Shown one piece after another: positions 22,441 through 35,500 of a stretch of 64,000 bases of DNA (its first letter is position 1; every line of letters starts with the position of its first letter). The stretch covers positions 93,323,756 through 93,387,755 of the forward strand of contig OX104112.1 in assembly GCA_944474755.1 (NCBI GenBank), in the 5' to 3' direction. The translations under genes were made by a program, and so were the position numbers. Under the pieces are notes generated by a model. That model saw only the letters and a list, made by a program, of their open reading frames with translations, had not been told where the DNA came from and did no database searches. Source of the stretch: Limnoperna fortunei. Lineage: Eukaryota; Mollusca; Bivalvia; Mytilida; Modiolidae.

Positions 22441-22705
22441 AACAAAAATGTCGGTTGACACCTATTTTCTATTTTAGTAACAGCGGCCAACTTTGTCTGT
22501 TGATCCGCACCCTGGGTACCAATTTAAAACTAGGAACCGTAAGGATGATTATTGCCAAGTTTGTAAATAAAATTTGGTTCAGTGGTTCAGAGAAGAAGAT
22601 TTTTTTTAAGTTTACGACAGACGACGGACACCAGACGACGGACGACGGACGCCAAATGATGGCAAAAGCTCACATGGTTTTTCGGTTCAGGTGAGCTAAA
22701 AAGTT
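22440..22705 (+). repeat. Repeat-family terminus with GACGACGGAC block
   Basis: Follows the tandem array and ends ACGACGGACGCCAAATGATG, then AAAGCTCACATGG and CAGGTGAGCTAAAAA. The palindromic AGCTCAC...GTGAGCT end is common in molluscan repeats (recollection, not searched). Confidence 0.5.
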
Positions 22706-23525
22706 GAAATTGTTTTTGTCGTGTCTAAGTCTTTTCCTAAAAAAAAATAATAAAAACGATTAACAACTTTAAACATAAAGAATTCCATTAAGACCAAAGA
22801 AATTAGCGATTTGTGTAAGGAGGGCGATTTTTGATTAGGGGAAAACAAATAGTACAGTAATAGAGACCGCTGTCATTATTGCGGATGGAACTAATGTCAC
22901 ACCTGTAAATTTTCTGGAACACTTAGTTTGAAGATTAGACTTTCAATGTGGACAGTGCTCAACTTCTATTGAAGTTGACAAGGATTACACGTTTCCCTAC
23001 CAAAGGTCAGATACTCCAGCATCCTTCACCAATAAAAACTGTACTCAATGAGATAGTTTAAAAATGGCTGAAAGTGGCACTGAAACACCATTTAAACAAA
23101 CAAACATAAATTTTCTGGTTCAAAGATACATGTAGGTCAGAGACAGTGATTTCATGCCGTGTTAATACAAGGGGTGCTATTGTTGTTGAAATCCATAAAA
23201 CTATGTTTTAGATAAGATTTTTTAGTTATCCATAACCAGCTGATAAAAAGATATGTGCTTACTTAATAAATCATTAATTGTTTTTCTTCATCTTTCCAAA
23301 TTAACTGTGCACAATTAACGATATCTACAGAGTAGATCAGTGTGTGTAGATCATGCAACACAAAAAAACAAGCTTCAAAATATAATCCTCACTTAAAAAA
23401 ACACAGGAACTAAACTGTTTTTCACACATGAACATACAATTCAAAGGAAGACAATAATTTTGAAGTATAAAATTCATACTTTGCATTTTGTGAGGCATTT
23501 TGAACAGCAAAATTAATAAAAAAAT
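22706..23525. other. Non-coding, SINE family A fragment at 22960-23105
   Basis: CCTACCAAAGGTCAGATACTCC through CACCAATAAAAACTG and AAACACCATTTAAACAAAC is a SINE 3' part. Nothing else recognised. Confidence 0.5.
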
Positions 23526-23676
23526 TGAATGCATTCTTTTGAAGTTTCATTGACGTATGAAAGCGTTGACCGGATCATTTTCAATGAAGCCCTATCGCGA
23601 GTGCTTCATGATGAAAATGTGCTTGAGTCAACGCTTTCATGAATTACGTCAATGAAACTTCAAAATAATGCATTCA
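23526..23676. repeat. Foldback element, arms about 60 bp
   Basis: TGAATGCATT...GAAGTTTCATTGACGTATG pairs with CGTCAATGAAACTTC...AATGCATTCA. The left half recurs at 14497-14560 inside the Harbinger element, there without its partner arm. Non-coding. Confidence 0.75.
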
Positions 23677-23889
23677 GTTTTTATATTTACATTTTTTTCA
23701 TTTAAAAAAGACGGGCTCCTGATTTAAAACGTGCACATATTATTTTTGTTGATTTTAATTACTCCGTGTTGTTTGTTTACTTTAAAAGTCGTCAAGGAAG
23801 CGCGTGCTCTTTATCGCTACCGGTTTCATTGAGAAATGCAAAGAATGATTCTACGTCATCTGTAACGTTTTACCGAGGAGGAGGACAGG

Positions 23890-24005
23890 AGGTACCTTTC
23901 TCTTTCTCCCTCCCCACAGCTCCTTTCTCCCTCCCCTCTACTCCTTTCTCCCTCCCCTTTGCTTCTTTCTCCCTCCCCTCTTTACACTTCTCCCTCTTTA
24001 AAACC
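23890..24005 (+). repeat. Pyrimidine minisatellite (TTTCTCCCTCCCCTCTACTCC)n
   Basis: About five units of 20-21 bp. The same unit forms a second array at 30325-30430. Low-complexity open frames here are not genes. Confidence 0.8.
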
Positions 24006-24237
24006 TTCTAGCAATAGAAAAGATCACTAAATTTTGACTCAAAACTGATATAAATTTGGGACATGAAGCATATAAACGGCTTTTACAAACAAAGCATGAC
24101 TCATGACACATTATCAAATGAATTTAATTGGTGTATCGTGCCCTTTGTTAAAAAATATGAGGATCATAAACTGTCACCTGTAGAGTTATGAAATCATGAC
24201 ACTGAAACCTAATAGCAATCATACAGCCAGACCTGTT

Positions 24238-24415
24238 GCCCACATAGACCCATAGTTCACCCAAACTTGTAGTCCACACGGATCTCTAGTCCATACAACC
24301 CATAGTCCACACAGACCTATGGTCCATACAGACTTATTTTCCACATAGATTTATAATCCACTTACATTTCTAGTACACTAACACCCATAGTCCACACAGA
24401 CCTAAATGTTCAGAA
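24238..24415. repeat. Degenerate minisatellite, unit near CATAGTCCACACAGACCTA
   Basis: About nine imperfect 18-20 bp units alternating CCCATAGTCCACA and AGACCTATGGTCC. Non-coding. Confidence 0.65.
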
Positions 24416-24589
24416 AATAATATAGTGTATTCATAACTACAATTAATCGTTGTTTTTATGGTCTCTTGTTAACTGTCTCGGTGTAGTTTGATTAAGAAAC
24501 ACGTAAGCAATTCTTTACAATAGGACAATCTTGTATTTTCAAACTTTTAGAAAACTGTGTTCACTATCTTGTAAGATTGACATTATTCT

Positions 24590-26392
24590 ACACTTTAATT
24601 TACAGGCAGCATTTAATAGTTTTACAGTTAGAGTAAACTTTTGATTAGTTAAAAATTAATTCATGATTAGGTCTTGATTTCTCAAAACAAAACTCAAATC
24701 AATTCTCAGACTATTTTGTTATTTCTTAACTATCACAGCAACATAAACATTCTCAGTTCTGATCGACTTAAAAGGGCATTTAAACTGAAAAAATGGTGCT
24801 TATAAATGTAATGAAAAGGGGATTATTTGCTGCTGTAACATACATTGCCTGATTATTTGTGCTATTTACACTTTTACTTTTGCTGCTATAATTTTTTTTA
24901 TTTAAAAGGGGAAAACTGATATTTCAAAAATTGTCATTCAAGAGAAATAACTCCAAAAAAAAGAAGTCATTTGACAATCTTGGACCAAACGAGTTATTTG
25001 TAGCTCTATGTGTAGCTCTATATTTGTGATACTGTATAAATTTTAAGAATTTGGCGCAGATCCTAAATTCAAGATGGCCACACATTTTGTGTAATGTAAT
25101 GTTCATGTCGATTAAACTAAAGTTTTTGTAATGAGTAATGTGAGCATTAACAGGCTTTCCATTTGTAGAAATAATTTTGTTTACATGTGTACTTATGAAT
25201 ATAACATAACTTACCGCAGGTTGTTGTGTCTTTTTTGGTTTCCGATACTAGTAAATATTTTTTGGTTCGGAGATCTTTAATGGATGACGAAAGTGTCAAT
25301 ACACTTGTATTTTTAGTTGTGGATCAAATCGATCTATATCTGTCTTTTGGGTAACCAATATACTTGAATAATTAGAAGCTAAAAAATTTTTAACCAAGAT
25401 TTCCCCCATAAATCGTGTTTTAAATTGTAACAAGAAAAGCAAGACCAGGTCATGTGGACATTCAGAGCTTTTAGTCCATTATTTTCCTGAAATTTGCCAT
25501 GAGTGTTAGGTACTCAAAATCTAGTATAGTGACGTAATCATTACTCTGAATTACTGTGAATAACGGAATATACCTATAAAAGATGCCGTATTTTAATGTT
25601 TTTTATTTGTATAAAACTTTTAAATTGAAAAATAAACACTTTTCCAAGAATACGTCTTTCTAAATTTCAAATTTTGCCCATTTTCAATTTGTTTTCATGT
25701 ATTGTGAAAGTGCTATACATTCAACCATGTCTAGTAACATTTGTTACGAACACATTTGTGTAATTTTTTACCGACTTATTACGACTTTCGACGTATTTGC
25801 CGCACTTTAAATTCACACACTGAAAAATATAATATCATTTTAGATATACGTTTTTTTCTCTCAATAATTGTTCCATGAATTTTTAGAGTACAACATATAT
25901 TTTGTCAGATTTCCACGAGTTTATCTATTTCTATAGTCGTTTTGTTAGCGCGACATTTTTTAAACGATATTATTATAAACAAAGTTTCATGAACATATTG
26001 TAAATATATTCGATAAGGAAATATTAATGCGCAAAACGTATGTGTGCGAATTTAAATACAGTTTGAGCAATGAATGGTTATTTATTGTGGACATAGACAT
26101 ACAAATCTAGATATAACACTCTCTTTTAAGGTGCACAACGAAATATTTAACATAACGTCAAAAAAGCTTAAATGACGATACGTGAAGAGGCCCCAATAAC
26201 GTGCGCTACGTCTTATTGAAATTGTTACAATTTTCAATATAAAAGAATTAACAAAACTTCATTTGCTTTAAAATCTACTGGTATTACGCACTACATGCAA
26301 TAAAACACTACCAATGCAAACGGCGCTTTGATTAATATTTGTTTTACATACATGTACTTGGATAACAATGCTAAAACTAGGTCCCTAAGTGG
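24590..26392. repeat. Dispersed long repeat, left copy (right copy 45190-47415)
   Basis: Matches blocks of 45190-47415 in the same direction: CAGCATTT.ATAGTTTTACA, TTTGGCGCAGATCCTAAAT.CAAGATGGC, AATGTTCATGT and GGTATTACG.ACTACATG. The copies have different insertions. The 3.6 kb element at 26393 inserted into this copy at CTAAGTGG. Confidence 0.6.
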
Positions 26393-29300
26393 CATCCTCC
26401 CAAGTCAGGGGTTCTGAGTCCGCGTTCGCTCCATCATCACCCCTGACAACATACATATATATTTTTCGGGTCTGAAGTGAAGTTGCTTCTGACCTTGAGA
26501 AGTACCAATCAAAATCGTTTTTACAAAATCGGCATGTCGAACGTAAACAAACACACGAGGTTTAAAGCACATGTGAATACTTCGGTAATTTGATTTGAAA
26601 TTGATAAAAATATATCATGTATCTTATATTTAAACGTGCGCCAACACAAAATAAGGTGTGTGACAGCTAATGATACGTTTTTTTTTATTTTCTTCTCGAA
26701 TATTTTGGACATTGTCAATTCCACGAAGACGAAGCTTATATTTGTATGTTTGTACTATAAATCATAAATAATATTAATCTTATATCCATATATGTAACTA
26801 TGAGACATAAGCTATGTAAGCATGTATCAGTATATGATCATGACTCTGTAGGGACCTACTACTTTTTGTAGAAAAGGGGGGGGGGTAGGATTTTTTTGGA
26901 CACAATTAGTCCAGAAGAATCAGACAGTAAGTAATTCCCAACTGAGCAAAGAGAGCATATAGGGAGAAAGGAATTTGTTCTTAGCAGTATTATATTTTTA
27001 GAACCCACTTTATTTCCACCCCCCCCCCACAAGTCTGCATAAAGGATGTGTTTGGTTATTTATACATGTACTTTTTACAAATGTAAAAAAATCCAGAAAT
27101 TAAAGATGTTAATGATGTACCCTTGAAATATTTCAACAAAAAATATTGACTTTTATACCAAAGCAGTACTTGTGTATACACTTACTGGGTACTTCTGCCT
27201 AGCTCCATCAAATAAAACCTGGATATCAGTATATAGCTAAAAAAATTACTGAAAGTGGCATAGAGTTCCAAACAAATTGTATGTGACTAATTGATAATTG
27301 TTATTTACAAATGCATAATTCAGTGTCTGCTGATATGAATTGAGGGATCAGTGAACTGGGACACTAGAAAGTTTAGCCTTTATTAGCATTCATAATTTTT
27401 TCATACATGCACTTAGTGGTGTACATGCTATTTTGTATTTGCCTGCATTACACCGATACAATATTCCTTCAGTCACAATCTTCAACAAGTTGCTTTTTTT
27501 GCAGTTGCACATTTTTTGATTTAAGACCTTATGGGCCTGTACCATAACAAGTTAAACAACATCCCATACACTGTCATAACTAAGCTGCCTGCCATGTTGA
27601 CTTTAAGCTGCATACACATACAAGAATCGCAGCTCATTTAAACTAGAGGAGAACTACATAGTGTGCCATACTACATGTAGTTACTTATATATTATGACAA
27701 GCCCCAGTATAGGACAGTTTGAGCTTGGTTTTAATTCTTTGTCTTGCATATTTATTGAATAATTAAAAGCAAGTGCCATTGTCACAGTAAAAAAACTGCA
27801 CTTGCAGCTTTTGCATTTATTCCTTTTAGGTAAGCAGTGTTCAAGAAATTAAATAAATAAGATTTATGTGTTCATGTTCAATTCCAAAACATGACCATAT
27901 ACATGTTCACAAAATTACACTATTTTGATAGGACAAGTTATACCCCAATTTGGAGCCAAAAACTAAATGTATTTTTCAATTTAGTTAAGTTAGACTTGCA
28001 ATCATATTTAACTTTCATTTCCCCCAAATAGGACACTTAAAGTCCATGATTTTGTTAATTGGGTCCTCTAGAACTTTAATAAACAGATCATCAACCTTTA
28101 ATTATGGTCTAGTGTTAAGCATACCAGTACTTATAAATTATTCTTAATACAATTATGTAGCTCATGTGACAATTTATGATCTGCTAAGATGTCCCATTAC
28201 CCTGAATGACTCAGCTGGTTGTGATTCAACACCCAGGGGTTTACAAATATTATCTGTTATTGAACTGTTTGCACTGTTTTATATTTTTTTTTTCTGCCAC
28301 TTATTGTATACTTCTAGAACACCTTGTTGATAAACTTAACAATTCATTCATAACCATCCAGTCCTTTGCTTAAAAAAACATGGGTTTATTCTTTTAACTG
28401 GTCCAGCAGATATTAGGTACATACAGTATATGTATACTAGTACCATACAAGTCTCATTCTTGCCATGAAACAAATGTACATGTACTAGTATATGAAAAAT
28501 TATTTCACCTAGGGTAATTAAAATCACTCAGAGACTGAATATTATAAGACAGGGACTCATTGGCAGAGTGGTTGAGGTAGTTAGTCGTCTATTTTGATCA
28601 CTGTTAACACAGGGGTTGCAGGTTGGGCTTAGCTGCTGGCAGGGTGTGCTTGACTCCTATCTTAACTGACAAGAATTGCTAATTTTCCATGGTCTATACT
28701 CATTCTTTGTGTAAAAATTCCATGACTTGTCAAGAACTATGTGACCATTTTCCATGAATGATTCTAGCATGACAGTGTAATTGCATTGACACTTGCAATT
28801 TAACAGAAAATATGAGATAAAGGCACAGTAGAAATTTTTCGCCTGGAACTTTGTTGTAATTTTTTTATACTGATAAATTCCATAACTTTTCCAGGATTTC
28901 TTGACCCGTTTTGACCTTGTGGAAAGTTAGGAGTTTTCTCCTGGCACACCAGCTTCCTCTCCAATAAAAAACTACATGGTATTATAAAGCTGAAAAATTT
29001 CTGAAAGTAGGATGAACACAACAAACAAATCAAAATAAAACATGAAATGGAAATTAATGTGATAATCTGCAACAGGTTTTGAAACTATGAACATAATCCA
29101 TATGCATGAACATGAATATATTTTATCTTTTATTCCAGTACACAATTTATAAATCAGTCAGAATAGGAAATTTGCTTTCATGTGATAAAAAGTTTGACTA
29201 GTGTGCTGCATGATTAATTTTTTTAATATCCCTCACATTCTTACAGGTACAGTATATTCATGTCCATTTTGAAGTTCAATGATTTCCTCCTATATAATCA

Positions 29301-30022
29301 GTAGTTTTAACATGGTGCATAATACTGGTCAGTAAATTACTTGAGTCTTGAATGTGATGATGTGTTGAAGATTACATACAGGTGTATAATACATGTAAAT
29401 GTCAACCTAAATGTCTTGTAAAAATTTAAATCACATATAATCCAATCAAATGAACAAATTTTGGTTGGAATATTTACAAATTGACATTCTTCTGTCACTG
29501 ACAGATCTGTCCGTGTTAAAACAATCTCGTTTTGGGTTACTTCACCCACCTCTTTCTCAGTCCTTTTTCAGTTCCAATACGTCCGGATTACAGAAAATTT
29601 TAATTAAATCATTTACTACTGCTTTCACATACTGCACAGAACTCCATTTCATTCAGTCCACTACTTCATCAATATCACGTTCAACACGTGGAAGTATTCG
29701 TATGCAAATTTGTATATGCCATTGCAGTCGTCCACATTTCATTTGAAAAACAAATGGCACCAGCTGTCACTGCTCATACAGCTTCTTTTTGAGGTCCGGA
29801 GGGAATCTGTCCAACATATCGTTAAAACAATCCACGATACAGGGCGCAGACATTTTTTGTTTACATGTAAACATTAGGCGAAGGTTACGATAAATTTCAT
29901 TGGCTGTTGTTGACTCCGGTCACCGCCAGATGGCGACACTCAAACCCGAAAAATATATATGTATGTTGTCAGGGGTGATGATGGAGCGAACGCAGACTCA
30001 GAACCCCTGACTTGGGAGGATG
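26393..30022. mobile_element. 3.6 kb DNA element, ~79 bp TIRs, 8 bp target duplication
   Basis: The left end CATCCTCCCAAGTCAGGGG and the right end are inverse complements for about 79 bp, differing at few positions. CTAAGTGG lies at both flanks (26385-26392 and 30023-30030). Eight-base duplications fit hAT, P or similar superfamilies; no transposase was recognised, so it is non-autonomous or a decayed relic. Internal nested pieces include a SINE family A copy (28555-28700 and 28920-29035) split by other sequence, and a minus-strand relic ORF near the right end. Confidence 0.8.
29480..29853 (-). pseudogene. Relic ORF just inside the right TIR of the 3.6 kb element
   Basis: The minus strand from ATG at 29853 reads MSAPCIVDCFNDMLDRFPPD, then LKKKLYEQ and a stop. 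The frame reopens as QLVPFVFQMKCGRLQWHIQI and ILPRVERDIDEVVD before further stops. It starts about 170 bp inside the TIR, where a transposon gene would begin. Part recurs in the inverted copy at 39398-39620. Family unknown; identification as the element's former protein is inference. Confidence 0.4.
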
Positions 30023-30039
30023 CTAAGTGGTGTCAGAGG

Positions 30040-31375
30040 AGAAGATTGTTTACAAAGTTAACAATGGACAGAAAACAGATGACAGACACCAGTCAATAAG
30101 TGATCACAATATAGAAAAGGACAGACATACGCTTTAGGAAAAACCTTACTGCATACTAGCATAGTAAAAATTCTGATCATTTGGATTTATCTATTTACTG
30201 GAGTTTTATGAAAATAATTTTAGTCTTTTTCAATTAAATCAATGAATTGGCACTTATTATATGATTTTCAGGTACGAATTAAAGAATATATTTGTACTAG
30301 TACTGCCTCCCTCTTTTTGATTTTTTCCTTTCTCCCTCCCCCTTTCTCCGTTCTCCCTCCCCTCAGCTCCTTTCTCCCTCCCATCAGCTCCTTTCTCCCT
30401 CCCCTCTACTCCGTTTTCCCTTCCCCTATCTCCCGCTACCCTGTCCGCCCTCTGATTACCCATAGACGAACAGAGAAACTGGAAATTGCAACGTCAATGA
30501 GCAGTCTGTTTAAATTCAGTTGGAAACGTGTCATAATGTACGAAATTAACACTTACCAATTAACAAGATTGGGTTTGTTTTTATGAACCAGGATCAGCAC
30601 ACGATCTTACACGGCAGACGATCACAAATATCAGTTCACGTCAAGTATCGTCAGAATCCATGTTAGCTAGCAAAGCAGACGAAAAATAATTCACTATCGT
30701 TGCCGTTTTTTTCATAACATCAAAAATAAAATACTTTGGTTAAAGAATAAATGTTTTATAAATATAACATTAAAACAACATATTTCGTCGGTATTTTCTT
30801 CTCGAGTCGAGTTTTGCATTTATTTTACGTAGTTGCGATTTTAAACGTAACGAGAAGTCGAGTGAAAATGGATACAAGAATATATTCTCTAAACAGAAAA
30901 ACAGACATTATAAAAGAAAAAACATTTGAAGTTGTGGTCAGTTGTTTTCGGTAACGAAATTTAAATTCTTGAAACCTAGAAACGGTTTTTACACACTTTT
31001 CTGCTACAACGGAGAATTTTGCGATTGTGTGTAGAAATTGGAGATTAAATTGAAAACTTCCGGTTGCAAGATTTTTTTTTAAACTTCTATAGTCTAATAG
31101 TCATAGGATACCTATGAAAAGGTACCACGGAGGTACAGTTTCCTGCACTGCCAAGATAAGTTACGAATTTATATTGTATCAACCGCAGATTAATATCGAG
31201 ATTCCATAACTAGCATTTTTGACTATCTATGTATGAATCAGTGCATCATATCATCTTTGAGGTCTTTGAAAAATTAATGTATTTAATCTAATTTATCTTA
31301 AATGAACTATGCATACAGACCCGATTATGAACGTAAAACCCCGAGATTTCCGAATTACTCACTATAGGTGAACTC
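30040..31375. other. Non-coding spacer with pyrimidine minisatellite at 30325-30430
   Basis: Contains CTTTCTCCCTCCCCTCAGCTC units like those at 23890. No gene recognised; short frames are not supported by homology or splice signals. Confidence 0.45.
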
Positions 31376-31431
31376 GACTGACATCTACTCATTAAATTAA
31401 TTGAGGGTCTACAGGAGTAGGTACAATCGTA

Positions 31432-32490
31432 ATGGAACAAGTTATAAACGAGGGTGACAAGGATATCACCGTTGAATCACTCTACAATCTAATGGTTAAA
31501 ATAGACAGTCGCCTATCCAGGATAGAAACAAATATAACAAAAATTGATGAACTTAGTGCAACGATGAACAATATACTGACTGGATTTTCTCAAATCAAAA
31601 AGAAAATAAATGAAATTGAGTCATCGGTCGACAATTTGAAGAAAACAAGCAAGGATCATGAACACTCAATACAAACAATTAAAACAGACTATTCTGTAAT
31701 AAATAGAGTGTTAAAAATCGTAAAGACATCAGTTGCCTCCCAGAGTAGTGATTTACAGGGAATGAGTAATGTTTTTGATGAACTGAAAGAAAAACATGAG
31801 ATTAATACCCAGCAAGTAAATCAACTAAAAACATCTTTTGACAAATCAAGGCAAGAGTTAGACGACCACGCTTGCGAAATGCGACTCGAAGTAAAATCAG
31901 TTATACGTGATGCACAAGAACAAACAGAAGAGTTGAGAAGCAAAGTGCTAGATCTACAATGTAGATCAATGAAATACAACTTAATATTTACCGGCCACAC
32001 AGAATATGACAACGAAGACACGGAATATGTCATTCATTCTTTTTTAAAGAGACAACTCCGAATCACATATGATATACAACTAGGAAACGTCCATCGCTTC
32101 GGTAGCGGATCCACTCCAGGACGTGGCCATAAAAGAAGACCGAGACCGATCATTGCACGATTTATTTATATGAAAGATCTTGAGGCAGTCCTTTCAAACG
32201 CATATAAACTGAAAGGCACTCCATTCGGTATAAATCGTCAATTCCCAGATGAAATCGAACAAGCTAGAAGAAGCTTGTATCCCATAATGAAAGAGAAAAG
32301 GGAGCAAGGGTGTAGAGTAAAATTAGTTAGAGACATCCTTTACGTCGACGGAGTAATCTACGATGACAACCCAGCCAGCACGAAAACTCATGCACAAACT
32401 TATAGTAATGCGACCAAGAGAACACCGGTAAACCGCCCTGGAAATAAGCGAAGGCGAATATCATCCACTCATCAGAAAGGTCAACACTAG
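31432..32490 (+). CDS. LINE ORF1: coiled-coil RNA-binding protein (352 aa)
   Basis: Intact frame from MEQVINEGDKDITVESLYNL. Residues about 10-180 are heptad-rich (coiled coil, trimerisation in L1-type ORF1). About 180-265 resembles the RRM (YNLIFTGHTEY; RPRPIIARFIYMKDLEAVL), and 266-320 the C-terminal domain (RRSLYPIMKEKREQG; VKLVRDILYVDGVIY). The tail is basic (KRRRIS). It packages LINE RNA for target-primed reverse transcription. Confidence 0.85.
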   Translation: MEQVINEGDKDITVESLYNLMVKIDSRLSRIETNITKIDELSATMNNILTGFSQIKKKINEIESSVDNLKKTSKDHEHSIQTIKTDYSVINRVLKIVKTSVASQSSDLQGMSNVFDELKEKHEINTQQVNQLKTSFDKSRQELDDHACEMRLEVKSVIRDAQEQTEELRSKVLDLQCRSMKYNLIFTGHTEYDNEDTEYVIHSFLKRQLRITYDIQLGNVHRFGSGSTPGRGHKRRPRPIIARFIYMKDLEAVLSNAYKLKGTPFGINRQFPDEIEQARRSLYPIMKEKREQGCRVKLVRDILYVDGVIYDDNPASTKTHAQTYSNATKRTPVNRPGNKRRRISSTHQKGQH

Positions 32491-32539
32491 GAAACCCAAG
32501 GAGATGAAAGGAAAGACTCTGACAACATTTTAAAAAATA

Positions 32540-35500
32540 AACTCATAAAACCTAAGTTATTAAATTTAAATTGTGGTGGTATTTTAAAAAAAAATGAAAT
32601 ACCCGGAATTTGTAAATATGATTAATAATTATGATTTCATTTGTATTACTGAATCTAAAACAGATGACCTAGATGAAATTGTTATCCCCGGTTACAAATT
32701 TGTAATGAAAAACAGAAAAAGCTATAGCAAAATTAAATCCGGAGGGATCGCATTTGGCTACAAATCCGAATATGAAGAATTTGTCCACTACTTAGAATCT
32801 GAAAGCAGATTAGTCTCTTGGTTTAAAATTTCTAAAACCCTTCTACATTTAAATGAAGACATTATTGTCGGAAATATTTACATTCCCCCAGAAAATTCTG
32901 TTTACAAAGCAGAAAATGCTTTTGATGAATTAGAACAAGAATTTCTGAAATTTTCTCAAAATAACAACATAATTATCCTAAATGGCGATTTTAATAGCAG
33001 AACGGGCACTGATAAAGATTTTTTTGAAATAGCAGATGAAAACAAAAGTCCATTTGACAATTTAATTAATTATGTAAATATTTTACCTAATTATGAAATG
33101 TTGCGAATTAGAAATAGTATGGATAGTGAAAAAACAAATTATGGTAATAAACTGTTGAATTTTTGCAGAAATAATAACTTATTCATTCTTAATGGTAGAG
33201 TAGTTGGTGATGTAACTGGTAAATTTACTTGTAGACAGTCAAGTGTTGTTCACTATTTTATTTGTACAGCGGATTTTTTATCTTATGTTGAAAATTTATT
33301 TGTCCATGAATTCTCATCATTGTACTCAGACGTTCACTGTCCAATTTCCTTATCTCTTAATATTGCAGCTGAAGATAATGACTCCTCAAAAAAGGGGGGT
33401 AATTGTAATAGTTGTAATAGAAGGAAAATAAGAAAATGGGACAACGAAAATGCCAAAGAATATAAAGAAAAAATAAATTCCCCAAAAGTCAATAGTATAA
33501 TACAAAATATAAATAAAATAGACTCTGAAAGTATTTCACATAACGTTATTAATGAATTAGTAGATCGATAACAAACCTTGGTTTACTAAAACTTGCTGGC
33601 AAAAGAGAAAAGCATTCCGCATGGCAAAAAGGCGTCACAAAAATAAAAAATCCGACGAAAGTCGAAACGACCTTCGGACTAGAGAAAAAGATTATAAACA
33701 AGAAATGAATAAAGCTATTCTAGAACATCAGAGGCAAATGAGAAAGAAGCTAAAATCACTAAGAAGTAGTAATAATAAAGACTATTGGGATATTATAAAT
33801 ACAAAACGCTCAACTAAAAATAAGCACGATTTATCTATTGATACTTTTTTCGAATTTTTCAAAGAATTAAATAAGGGGGATGATGACGAAGATTCTAGTC
33901 CCAACGATCATAATGTTAACCAGCCGTCCAATATCATGATAAATGATTTCAGAAGACGAAATTATGAAATGTATTCAAAATTTGAAAAACGGGAAATGTT
34001 GTGGTGATGATAAAATCATTAATGAATATATAAAAAATACTTGCCATACACTTATGCCGATTTATTATAAGCTCTTTAATTTAATTTTTAATTCGGGAAT
34101 CGTCCCTGAGATTTGGCTCGTCGGAACTATACTTCCCTTTTATAAAAACAAGGGCGAAAACGCGGACCCAAAAAATTATAGACCTATAACGATTTTAAGT
34201 TGTATGGGCAAATTATTTACTTCTATTTTGAATTCAAGGTTAAATGATTTTTTAGAAAACTTCTTCTTGCTGAATGAAAATCAATTTGGTTTTAGACAAG
34301 GGTATTCCACAATAGACAGTATTTTTACACTTCATTTACTACAAGAACTCTTACAGAGAAAGAAGAAAAAACTATACTGTGCATTTATTGACTTTGCAAA
34401 AGCGTTTGACACTGTTTGGCGACCTGGTCTATGGTCAAAATTATTAAATTCATCTATAGATGGCAAGATGTATAATATTATTGTTAACATGTATAGTAAT
34501 ATCAAATCCCGTGTCTTTAATGGTAAAGATTACTCTGATTTTTTCCATGTAATATTGGTGTAAGGCAAGGAGAGAATCTGTCTCCTGCACTATTTTCTCT
34601 TTATGTCAATGACCTTGAAAGTTTTATGATCAGTAATAATATATGTGGTCTATCAAGTACCTAAAACAAAATTAATTCAGAACTTAGTCTGTATGTAAAC
34701 CTTTTTTTTATTTTGTACGCTGATGATACTGTACTTTTATCAGAATCTGAAGAAGATTTACAAAAACAACTTTATACACTTCATGAATATTGTACATTGT
34801 GGAAGCTTAAAGTTCATGTCGATAAAAGTAAAATAGTAGTATTTTCAAAGGGACGTCTGCGAAATGAAATGAAATTTTATTATGATGATAAAGAGATGGA
34901 AATAGTCAAAGATTACATATATTTAGGGGTTCGTTTTTCCAGATCTGGTAGTTTTTCTAATGCAAAAAAATATAATGCCGAAAAAGCTACTCGAGCTATG
35001 TACGACGTCTTAAAAAAGGGGAGACTACATAATTTATCTTTGGAATGTATGCTTGACTTATTCGATAAAATTATACAACCTATTTTGCTCTACAGCTGTG
35101 AGGTATGGGGTGTCGGTAATAACTCTATTATAGAACAAGTACATCTGAATTTTGTAAACTTTTGTTGAATGCAAAGAAATCGACTCCCGATTTCATGATT
35201 TATGGTGAACTCGGCAGACATTCGCTTGACATCTGTATTAAACTTAGAATGATTAAGTTTTGGGGAAAATTAGTTTGTGGTAAAGAGAGTAAGCTGCCTT
35301 TCGTTTTATACAAGTTAGCCTATTCAAACTACGATGACTACTCGTGGCTCTCTTATATTAAATCTATACTAGATGACTGTGGTAAATCAAATCTGTGGCT
35401 TTCTCAAAACTTCCCAAGTATTTCATGGTTACATAGCGCAATTAAACAAACACTGTCAGATCATTTTAAACAGCAGTGGCTTTCCAACCTACACGAGAGC

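Noticed and set aside
23766..24011. 81-residue Ser/Leu/Pro frame
   Set aside because: Encoded by the pyrimidine minisatellite; low complexity only.
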